Made by a program: the position numbers and the translations under genes | Origin: Burkholderiales bacterium | GTDB taxonomy: Bacteria > Pseudomonadota > Gammaproteobacteria > Burkholderiales > CAIKXV01 | Assembly: GCA_014379045.1 (NCBI GenBank) | Contig: JACMMK010000209.1 | Location: forward strand, 1 to 26,698 | Length of the DNA stretch: 26,698 nucleotides | Reading direction: 5' to 3' | The notes under the pieces: model-generated | Databases searched by the model: none | Told to the model about the DNA's origin: nothing | Seen by the model: only the letters and a program-made list of their open reading frames with translations | Shown here: in pieces, positions 15,297 through 22,245 of the stretch | Layout of the letters: every line of letters starts with the position of its first letter | Position numbering within the stretch: position 1 is the stretch's first letter

Positions 15297-17417
15297 TCAT
15301 CGAAATCTCATCAGCGCGTCGGCAGCGACGACGCCGTGTCCTGTGGACCTGACCAATAGCGGATTGATTTCCACCTCCGCAATTCGGTTCCGCAAATGCC
15401 ACGACATATTGGAGACCGTCACCAGGGTGGCGGCCAGCGCGTCGATGTCTGCCGCCGCGTTCCCGCGAACACCCGAGAACATCGCGCAGGCGCGCAACTC
15501 GCCGACCATCTGATGCGCGGTTTTAAGGTCGAACGGGGCGAGACGGTACGTGATGTCCTGCAGCGTCTCGGCGAGTATGCCCCCCATCCCGAGCGCGACG
15601 ACCGGTCCGAACACCTCGTCGTTGACCACGCCCACGATCGTCTCCAGGGCGTCGCCGATCATTTCCGAGACCAGCAGGCCGTCCAGCGCCGCTTCCGGTG
15701 CACGCGCGCGCACGCGCTCGAGCATTTCACTGACTGCGTTGACGAGCTCATCGGCATTGGCGATGTCGAGTTGCACGCCACCGATGTCCGACTTGTGCGC
15801 AATGTCGCGCGAGACGACCTTCAGCGCAACCGGGAACGTCCATCCGCTCGCATCCGTCGCTTCCAACGGTGCAGCCGGTATCAGTCGGTCAGCCGTGACG
15901 CGGACGCCCCAGGCGGCAAGAAAGTTCTTGCTCTCGTGTTCACTCAACGCTCCCGAATACGAGGGGAACTGCGTAGCGGGCGGCGGCGAATCGGCCATTC
16001 GACCGGCGGCAAGACGGTGCAGTTCACTGCGTGCCTTCTCGTACTCCGACAGCACCTTCATCGCAAGCGCTACGCGTGTCGGTGTCGGGAACACCGGGAT
16101 GCCGGCGCGCTCGAGCGCGTCCTGCCCACCGGCGGTCGTTTCGCGCGGCACCGAGAGGAATACAAAGACCGGCTTCGCATGACGCGCCACCGCCTCGGCC
16201 AACACCTTGCCGCCATTTGCGGCAGCTTCGCCGGTGGTCGTCGCCAGCATCACACCGAGCTGGGACACACCCGGATCATCCAGCACCGCGTCCACCGCGT
16301 CGCGAAAGCGCGCTGCGTTCGCGTTCGTGATGAATCCCGCCGCGTAATCGATCGGATTGTCGAGCGAAGCGGTGCCCGGCAGCACACGCTTCAGTACTGC
16401 ACTGGTCTGGGGCGCGAGGCGCGACAGGCGCAGTCCGTACCGATCGGCCGCGTCGGAGAACACCACGGCCGAACCGCCCGACCCGCCCATGATCGCCACC
16501 TCATCGCCTGCCGGTCGGTCGGAGTACACGAGCAGGGACTGGACGCAGGCGATCGCCTCTTCCATGTCGTGCACCTCGACCACGCCACATTGCCGGAACA
16601 CCGCCCGGTAGATGTCATAGGAGCCCGTCATGTTCGCCGTGTGCGAGGCTGCGGCCTTGATGCCTTGCCGGGTATTGCCCGCTTTCCACACGACGATCGG
16701 CTTGCCCTCGGCCAGCGCGCGCCGCGCCGCAGCCACGAAGCGCGGCCCATCGCGCACGCCCTCCATGTAGATCAGGATCAGACGCGTCTGCGGGTCATCG
16801 ACCATCGCCTCGATCAGTTCAGGCGTGCCGAGATCGCTTTCGCTGCCGCTCGCCACCACCAGCCGAAAGCCGATGCCGGCGAGTCCGCAGCGCACCACGA
16901 GGCTGTTGCCGAAACCGCCGCTCTGGATCACCGCCGAGACCGGCCCGGGACTCAGGACGGGCGGGCGGGCGAGGCTGCCGAATGCGGCGTACGCCCGCGC
17001 ATGGACGTTGACCAGACCGAGACAATTCGGACCGACGATGCGCACGTCGTGCTCACGGGCTGCGCTGAGCATCTGCGACTCCAGCCTCTGCCCCGCTTCG
17101 CCGGCTTCGCGGAAGCCGCCACCCAGGACCACCGCGAAGCGCACGCCCTGCGCACCGCACGCGGCGATCGTTTCCGGTACCAGCGTGGCCGGGAGCGCGA
17201 TCACCGCGATATCGCACGGCTTCGGCACGTCGGCGATCGAGCGATAGCAGGGCAGCCCGGCGAGCTCGGGATACTTCGGGTTAACCGGATAGACCCGCCC
17301 GTCGAAGCGATTGTCCTGCAATGCCCGAATGGTCTGCGCACCGGGTCGGTGTGCCTCCGGACTCGCGCCGATCACTGCAATCGCGCGCGGGTCGAACAGA
17401 TACTTGAACTTTCCCAA
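15297..17417 (-). CDS. ADP-forming acyl-CoA synthetase (fused alpha-beta), copy 1
   Basis: This family reversibly converts a carboxylate, CoA and ATP to acyl-CoA, ADP and phosphate through a phosphohistidine. The 706-residue protein is the fused form: a CoA-binding Rossmann domain (IAVIGASPEAHRPG), a ligase domain with the phosphorylated-histidine motif ASHT (H259) and SGGFGNSL, and a C-terminal ATP-grasp domain from about residue 480 (VALKVVSRDIAHKSDIGGV, LVSEMI, ALGMGGILAE). The start is TTG 17417 with GAAGGGG 6 nt upstream. It is co-oriented with the crotonase 28 bp upstream. The substrate acid is unknown; membership in the family does not imply acetate. Confidence 0.93.
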   Translation of the reverse strand: MGKFKYLFDPRAIAVIGASPEAHRPGAQTIRALQDNRFDGRVYPVNPKYPELAGLPCYRSIADVPKPCDIAVIALPATLVPETIAACGAQGVRFAVVLGGGFREAGEAGQRLESQMLSAAREHDVRIVGPNCLGLVNVHARAYAAFGSLARPPVLSPGPVSAVIQSGGFGNSLVVRCGLAGIGFRLVVASGSESDLGTPELIEAMVDDPQTRLILIYMEGVRDGPRFVAAARRALAEGKPIVVWKAGNTRQGIKAAASHTANMTGSYDIYRAVFRQCGVVEVHDMEEAIACVQSLLVYSDRPAGDEVAIMGGSGGSAVVFSDAADRYGLRLSRLAPQTSAVLKRVLPGTASLDNPIDYAAGFITNANAARFRDAVDAVLDDPGVSQLGVMLATTTGEAAANGGKVLAEAVARHAKPVFVFLSVPRETTAGGQDALERAGIPVFPTPTRVALAMKVLSEYEKARSELHRLAAGRMADSPPPATQFPSYSGALSEHESKNFLAAWGVRVTADRLIPAAPLEATDASGWTFPVALKVVSRDIAHKSDIGGVQLDIANADELVNAVSEMLERVRARAPEAALDGLLVSEMIGDALETIVGVVNDEVFGPVVALGMGGILAETLQDITYRLAPFDLKTAHQMVGELRACAMFSGVRGNAAADIDALAATLVTVSNMSWHLRNRIAEVEINPLLVRSTGHGVVAADALMRFR

Positions 17418-17445
17418 ACGAAACCCCTTCGTGGCGTGGAGCGGG

Positions 17446-18234
17446 CTACTGATCCTTGATCGTCGGCGTACGCTTCTCGCGCCACGCCTCGTGGCTCTCC
17501 TGCTTGTCGTCGGTGCCTTCGAGCACCTTGAAGCGGTAGAGGTCCATCAACGCCGAATCGGAAAGGTCCGGCATGTCGATTCCCTGGTTCAGCGACTCCT
17601 TCGTCAAGCGGCTCGCGAGGGGTGGATGCGCGCAGATGTGCGTCGCGACTTCCAGCGCCTTCGTCATCAGTTCGTCGTGAGGGACGAGCCACTGGGCGAG
17701 GCCGATCCGGAAGGCTTCATCCGACTTGAGCGGAAACCCCATGCCCATGCGCATTGCATGTCCCTTCCCAACCCATCTGCTCAACCGTACCAGAGCCCCC
17801 TGCGCGGGCAGGATTCCCAGACTGACCTGCGGCAGGCGCCATTCGGCGCGTTCGGATGCGACGATCAGATCGCAGCAATAGGTGACGATCGCACCGATGC
17901 CGATCGCGTAGCCGTTGACCGCGGCGATCAGTGGCTTGGGGAAATCGTCGATCGTCCTGAACGCGTGGAAGCGACGTCGGGGCAGATTGCGCACGAAGTC
18001 ACCCACCGAATTCACCACATGCGTGTTCGGGTTCTTCAGATCCGCCCCGGCGCAGAATGCACGGCCGGCCTCGTCGCCGGTCAGTATCACCGCGCGGACC
18101 GCGGGCTCGTCCTCGAGCTCGCGCAACCGATCGGCGAGCTCGCGATAGAACGGTTCGCACCACGCGTTGCGCACCTCGGGGCGACTGAGCGTGAGGACCC
18201 CGACGTGGCCACGGATGTCGGTCAGTATCGGCAT
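17446..18234 (-). CDS. Crotonase-superfamily protein lacking both canonical catalytic glutamates
   Basis: The 262-residue length and fold motifs fit enoyl-CoA hydratase/isomerase proteins. The oxyanion-hole segments AFCAGADLK (about 60-67) and NGYAIGIGA (107-115) are present. However, the two general acid/base glutamates of rat mitochondrial enoyl-CoA hydratase, E144 and E164, align with I116 and Q136 here; the spacing between them is exactly preserved at 20 residues. Simple hydration of enoyl-CoA is therefore unlikely. The superfamily also includes isomerases, hydrolases, decarboxylases and dehalogenases that use other residues. The ATG at 18234 has a weak ribosome-binding site. It lies 34 bp after Bug2 and 28 bp before the acyl-CoA synthetase, which probably makes its CoA substrate. 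Confidence 0.9.
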   Translation of the reverse strand: MPILTDIRGHVGVLTLSRPEVRNAWCEPFYRELADRLRELEDEPAVRAVILTGDEAGRAFCAGADLKNPNTHVVNSVGDFVRNLPRRRFHAFRTIDDFPKPLIAAVNGYAIGIGAIVTYCCDLIVASERAEWRLPQVSLGILPAQGALVRLSRWVGKGHAMRMGMGFPLKSDEAFRIGLAQWLVPHDELMTKALEVATHICAHPPLASRLTKESLNQGIDMPDLSDSALMDLYRFKVLEGTDDKQESHEAWREKRTPTIKDQ

Positions 18235-18268
18235 CGCGCGGTCCGCCCTGCCTTGCGGGAGTCGGGTT

Positions 18269-19252
18269 TCATTCGGCCTTCATTCCCACCGCCCGGATCA
18301 CCCGGCTGTTCTGCGCGAGTTCGCGGTCGATGAGCTCACCGAACTGCTTCGGCGAGCTCCCCACGATGTCGGTGCCGGCCGCAGCAAACCGTTCCTGCGC
18401 ATAAGGCGTCTTGAGTACCTCGAGAATCTGCCGGTAGAGATAGTCGATGATCGCGGGCGGCGTCTTCGCCGGCGCCATCAAGCCCTGCCAGGGGGCGGTA
18501 TTGAGGTCCTTGATTCCGGCCTCGGTCAACGTGGCGACGTCGGGCAGATAGGACACCCGCTCTTTGCCAGTGACGCCCAGCACCTTCACGCGCCCGCTTT
18601 TCAGATACGGGATGACGACCTGTGGCGTGGCGAACATCAGTTGTACCTCGCCTGCGATCAGCGCGGTCATGGCCTGCCCTCCTCCCTTGAACGGAATCAG
18701 CGTCATCTGCGTGGTGGTGATCATCTTGAACAGTTCGGCGGCGAGCGCCCCCGAACTGCTCGATGAGGCGAGTGCGACGTTGAGCGTGCCGGGGTTCGCG
18801 CGCGCATACCCAACGAGTTCGCGTACCGTGCTCGCCTTGACCCCAGGGTGGGCGGCGAGCAGCAACGGCTGCACACCGACCATCGTCACCGCGACGAAAT
18901 CCTTGTGAACGTCGTAGGGAATCCGGCTGTAGATGAACGGTACGATCGTATGCGCCGCATAAGTGAACAACAACGTGTAGCCATCGGGCTGCGACCTCGC
19001 GACGACCTCGTTGCCGAGGAGGCCACCGGCACCCGATCGATTGTCGATCACGAACGACTTGCCGACATGGTCGCTCAGTTTCGACATGACGATCCGCGCG
19101 ATGATGTCGGTGCCGCCGCCGGCCGCGACCGGCACCACGACCCGCACCGGACGGTCAGGGTATTTGCCTGGGCCCGGATCCGGCTGGGCCGCCAGCGCCG
19201 ATGCGAACGGCCATAAGCCGGCCAGCAGACACACCGTAGGCTTCGAGTACAC
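18269..19252 (-). CDS. Bug/TctC-family periplasmic solute-binding protein (Bug2)
   Basis: The 327-residue protein has a signal peptide (KPTVCLLAGLWPFASALAA) and the Bug motifs VRVVVPVAAGGGTDIIARIV, IDNRSGAGGLLG, QPDGYTLLF, IPFKGGGQA and LPDVATLTEAG. The start is a GTG at 19252 with a strong GGAGGAG 6 nt upstream. The ligand-contacting loop reads PVAAGGGTD rather than PFPPGGAAD as in Bug1, which hints at a different ligand. It is the second gene of the minus-strand unit, between SDR1 and the crotonase. Inside that unit it is the only transport component; membrane subunits are missing. Confidence 0.93.
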   Translation of the reverse strand: MYSKPTVCLLAGLWPFASALAAQPDPGPGKYPDRPVRVVVPVAAGGGTDIIARIVMSKLSDHVGKSFVIDNRSGAGGLLGNEVVARSQPDGYTLLFTYAAHTIVPFIYSRIPYDVHKDFVAVTMVGVQPLLLAAHPGVKASTVRELVGYARANPGTLNVALASSSSSGALAAELFKMITTTQMTLIPFKGGGQAMTALIAGEVQLMFATPQVVIPYLKSGRVKVLGVTGKERVSYLPDVATLTEAGIKDLNTAPWQGLMAPAKTPPAIIDYLYRQILEVLKTPYAQERFAAAGTDIVGSSPKQFGELIDRELAQNSRVIRAVGMKAE

Positions 19253-19342
19253 GAGTCCTCCTCCGTGATGAAAACGGTGCGCTCGTTGCGTGGCGCACTC
19301 TGTTTCTGTGCCGGCTCTCCAGGGCCGGCAGACGCTTCGTGA

Positions 19343-20257
19343 CTAGATCGGATCCCAGCTCATCACGTCGGCCGAGCGATCCAGTGGATAGAAATGTTTC
19401 TGCATGGACGGGATCGCCGTCTCGGCGATCCGCTGCGGTGTCCACCCGTCACTCATGTGCACCGAACGCAGCGGCCGTGACTGTCCCATCAGCATGATCT
19501 CGTTGGCGCGCACCGCGAAGATCTGCCCGGTCACTGCTACTGCCGCGTCGCTCGCGAGGTAGACCGCCATCGGTGCGATCTTGCGGCATTCCATCCGTTT
19601 CAGCTTCTCGACGCGATCGCGCTCGTCCGGCGTGTTCGACGGGATGGAACTCGTCATGCGGCTCCACGCCGACGGCGCAATGCAGTTCGACCGGACGTTG
19701 TAACGTTCCATGTCGAGCGCGATGCTCTTCGACAGCGCCACGATCCCGAGCTTGGCGGCCGAATAGTTGGCCTGTCCGAAGTTGCCGATCAGCCCCGACG
19801 CCGACGTCATGTGTACGAATGCGCCGTGATTCTGCGTGCGGAAATGATTGACAGCGGCCCGACTGACGAAGAAACTGCCGTTCAGATGAACGCCGATGAC
19901 AGCGTGCCAATCGTCCTCGGTCATCTTGTGAAAGATGCGATCGCGCAGGTTGCCGGCATTGTTCACGACGGCATCGATGCGCCCGAAGCGATCGAGCGCG
20001 CACTGGACGATCTTCTCGGCCGAACTCCAGGTGGCGACCGACTCCGAGCACGCAACCGCTTCGCCGCCGGACTGCGCGATCTCGTCGACGACCTGCTGCG
20101 CGGCCGGGGTGCCACTGGCCGCAGGCGCTTCGCCCGCCAGCGTTGCCCCGATGTCGTTGACGACCACCTGCGCGCCCTGCTCGGCCATCGCGAGCGCGAT
20201 GTCGCGGCCGATGCCGCCGCCCGCGCCGGTGACCACAACCACCTTGCCTTGCATCAT
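19343..20257 (-). CDS. SDR-family oxidoreductase with canonical active site (SDR1)
   Basis: The 304-residue NAD(P)-dependent enzyme has every classical SDR element: nucleotide-binding TGAGGGIG (10-17), NNAG (99-102), catalytic S152, and YSAAK with Y165 and K169. D35 after the second strand (VVVND) favours NAD. The N-terminal MQGKVVVVTGAGGGIGRDIA and the insert after NDIG resemble the hydroxyacyl-CoA dehydrogenase domain of multifunctional beta-oxidation proteins, so a 3-hydroxyacyl-CoA or similar substrate is plausible. A C-terminal extension of about 50 residues (from MGQSRPLRS) is outside the SDR core. Two adjacent ATG codons lie at 20257 and 20254; AGGAGGGG lies about 11 nt upstream. First gene of its unit. 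Confidence 0.93.
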   Translation of the reverse strand: MMQGKVVVVTGAGGGIGRDIALAMAEQGAQVVVNDIGATLAGEAPAASGTPAAQQVVDEIAQSGGEAVACSESVATWSSAEKIVQCALDRFGRIDAVVNNAGNLRDRIFHKMTEDDWHAVIGVHLNGSFFVSRAAVNHFRTQNHGAFVHMTSASGLIGNFGQANYSAAKLGIVALSKSIALDMERYNVRSNCIAPSAWSRMTSSIPSNTPDERDRVEKLKRMECRKIAPMAVYLASDAAVAVTGQIFAVRANEIMLMGQSRPLRSVHMSDGWTPQRIAETAIPSMQKHFYPLDRSADVMSWDPI

Positions 20258-20300
20258 GTCGATGATGTCCCCTCCTGCACTGCTGCGTGGCGGCCTGTCG

Positions 20301-20316
20301 CCGCTCGAACGAGCGG
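20301..20316. repeat. Inverted repeat in the divergent promoter region
   Basis: CCGCTCG and CGAGCGG are exact inverted 7-bp arms separated by AA. The site lies between the divergent SDR1 and SDR2 genes, without a T-run, and could be a regulator-binding site or simply a hairpin in the SDR1 leader. Confidence 0.3.
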
Positions 20317-20334
20317 TCGCGCGCCACTTCGGCC

Positions 20335-20366
20335 TTGACGAGTGCGTCCCCAGTTTGTCCTATCAT
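20335..20366 (+). promoter_or_regulatory. Candidate promoter of the SDR2-Bug3 unit
   Basis: TTGACG (20335-20340, 5 of 6 consensus) and TATCAT (20361-20366) are separated by 20 bp. The spacer is longer than ideal, so expression may depend on an activator. The SDR2 start codon is 48 bp downstream. Confidence 0.35.
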
Positions 20367-20372
20367 AAGACA
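20356..20372. promoter_or_regulatory. Operator-like 17-bp palindrome in the SDR1/SDR2 divergent region
   Basis: TGTCCTAT and ATAAGACA are inverted arms around a central C, matching at 7 of 8 positions. The palindrome covers the -10 box of the candidate SDR2 promoter, a typical repressor position. The size and form fit GntR/TetR-type operators, but no regulator gene is in view, so the family is not assigned. Confidence 0.4.
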
Positions 20373-20413
20373 CGCCGAACCTGAACAACAGGACGGGCCA
20401 CGGAGGAGGACGC

Positions 20414-21190
20414 ATGACTCAGGACGCAGCGAAGCCGGGGCGACTGGCGGGTCGCACCGCGCTCATTACCGGCTCGGGGCAGAACATCGGTCGGTCGATC
20501 GCGCTCGCCTTCGCCCGCGAGGGCGCGCAGGTCGTGATCAACGGCCATCGCAACCAGGCGATCGTCGACGAGGTCGTTGCCGAAGTGCGCGCGCTCGGAG
20601 GCGAGGCGATCGGCATCATGGCTGACGTCGGCGACCCGGCCGCGGTCGCGCGCATGGTCGAACAGACCGCCGACCAGTTCGGCGCGGTCGACATCGCGGT
20701 ATCGAACGTGTCGATCCGGCGTCTGCAGCCTTTCCTCGACATCACCATCGAAGACTGGGATCAGACCCTCAACACGAATCTGAGCTCCTGTTTCTATATG
20801 GCGCGCGCCGTCATCCCCGGCATGAAGGAGCGCCGTTGGGGTCGGCTCATTCACATCTCGGGCGTCGACGGGTTCGCCGGGCACATCCCGACGCGCGCGC
20901 ACAACATCGTCTGCAAGGCCGGAATGCATGCGTTCGCGAAGGCGATCGCGGTGGAGTTCGGGGAGTTCGCCATCACCGCCAACACCGTGTCGCCAGGCTC
21001 GATGGATACGAACCGTGACTGGAGTCAGTACCCGCCGAACTGGGTGCAGATGCGTCTGGCGCAGATTCCAGTCAAGCGGCTCGGGTCGCCCGACGAGATC
21101 GCCGCAGCGTGTGTGTACCTGGCGGGCGACGATGCCGGCTTCGTCACCGGACAGGTCATTCACGTCAACGGCGGCCAGTACATGTATTGA
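20414..21190 (+). CDS. Atypical SDR-family protein without the Ser-Tyr catalytic pair (SDR2)
   Basis: The 258-residue protein has the SDR fold and ends in the typical FVTGQVIHVNGGQ. Key motifs deviate. The nucleotide loop reads TGSGQNIG instead of TGxxxGIG. NNAG is replaced by SNVS (97-100). The serine position reads ISGVDG with G150 where the catalytic Ser is expected. Before the conserved K168 the tyrosine position holds H163 or N164 (RAHNIVCK). R46 after the second strand could suit NADP. It may use a different mechanism, act as a non-oxidoreductase, or have a structural role. ATG 20414 has GGAGGA 5 nt upstream. It diverges from SDR1 across 156 bp. Confidence 0.9.
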   Translation: MTQDAAKPGRLAGRTALITGSGQNIGRSIALAFAREGAQVVINGHRNQAIVDEVVAEVRALGGEAIGIMADVGDPAAVARMVEQTADQFGAVDIAVSNVSIRRLQPFLDITIEDWDQTLNTNLSSCFYMARAVIPGMKERRWGRLIHISGVDGFAGHIPTRAHNIVCKAGMHAFAKAIAVEFGEFAITANTVSPGSMDTNRDWSQYPPNWVQMRLAQIPVKRLGSPDEIAAACVYLAGDDAGFVTGQVIHVNGGQYMY

Positions 21191-21249
21191 GCAGGTGAGC
21201 GAGAACACCTTCCGGCTATCGATACGCCGAATTCATGAAGGACGAGATC

Positions 21250-22245
21250 ATGCCCGCACGTCGCAGACTCGCTTTTGTTGCAGTGATCGTGTCGTGTCTC
21301 GTGCTGCCGGCTCCTGAGCAGGCCCGCGCGCAGCCATGGCCCGACAAACCCATCCGTTTCGTCTGTCCGTTTCCCGCAGGCGGCGCGGCCGACGCGGTCA
21401 CCCGCATGCTCGCCCAGAAGTACACCGAGGCCCTCGGGCGGCAGGTCCTCGTCGACAATCGTGCGGGTGCGGGCGGTGTCATCGGCGTCGAGCTCGCGGC
21501 GAAAGCACCCGCCGACGGCTACACAGTGCTGCTCGCGTCCTCGAGCAACTTTGCGTTCGGTCCGAGCCTGGAAGCAACGCTCCCGTACAACCCACAGCGC
21601 GACTTCGCGCCGGTAGCGCTCGCGGTGATGGTCCCCAACATTCTGGTCGCCCATCCGTCGGTGCCGGTGCAGACGGTGAAGGACCTGATCCAGCTCGCGA
21701 AAGGCGCGCCGGGTACGATCACGTTCGCCTCACCCGGCACCGGCACCACCTCGCACATCATCGGCGAGTTGTTCGCGCACTCGGCCGGCATCCGCCTGAT
21801 GCACGTTCCCTACAAGGGTGGGGCGCCGGCCGCGAACGATCTGCTCGGTGGCCATGTCCAGCTGCTGTTCGGCGCGATCTCGACCTCGTTGCCGCAGATC
21901 AAGGCGGGCAAGCTGAAGGGGCTCGGCGTGACCAGTGCCAAACGCTCCGACGCGGCGCCCGAGATTCCTACACTCGCGGAATCGGGTCTGCCGGGTTTCG
22001 AAGTCGTGCAATGGTTCGGTGTCGCCGTGCCCGCAGCGACCTCAGCCGCCATCGTGGACAGACTGAACGGCGAAACCATGCGGGCGATCGCCGCGGCGGA
22101 TTTCAGAGAGGGTCTGAACCGGCAGGGTCTGGATGCCGCTGTGCCCAACACGCCCCGTCAGTTCAGCCTCTACATCCGGGACGAACTGGCGCGCTGGACC
22201 CGCTTCTTCAAGGACGCCGGGCTCAAGCTCGAACAGCTCAGGTAG
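21250..22245 (+). CDS. Bug/TctC-family periplasmic solute-binding protein (Bug3)
   Basis: ATG 21250 with AAGGA 7 nt upstream gives 331 residues and a clean Sec signal peptide (MPARRRLAFVAVIVSCLVLP, cleavage near ARAQPW). The ATG at 21235 lacks a ribosome-binding site. Bug motifs are IRFVCPFPAGGAADAVTRML, VDNRAGAGGVIG, PADGYTVLL, VPYKGGAPAA and IPTLAESGLPGF. It follows SDR2 by 59 bp and likely shares its transcript. Its last 8 bp overlap the end of the convergent acyl-CoA synthetase gene. Confidence 0.93.
   Translation: MPARRRLAFVAVIVSCLVLPAPEQARAQPWPDKPIRFVCPFPAGGAADAVTRMLAQKYTEALGRQVLVDNRAGAGGVIGVELAAKAPADGYTVLLASSSNFAFGPSLEATLPYNPQRDFAPVALAVMVPNILVAHPSVPVQTVKDLIQLAKGAPGTITFASPGTGTTSHIIGELFAHSAGIRLMHVPYKGGAPAANDLLGGHVQLLFGAISTSLPQIKAGKLKGLGVTSAKRSDAAPEIPTLAESGLPGFEVVQWFGVAVPAATSAAIVDRLNGETMRAIAAADFREGLNRQGLDAAVPNTPRQFSLYIRDELARWTRFFKDAGLKLEQLR

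Noticed and set aside
15396..17459. Open frame of 687 codons on the + strand opposite acyl-CoA synthetase 1
   Set aside because: The - strand protein has full catalytic motifs; the + frame is Arg/His-rich and matches nothing, so its length only reflects high GC.
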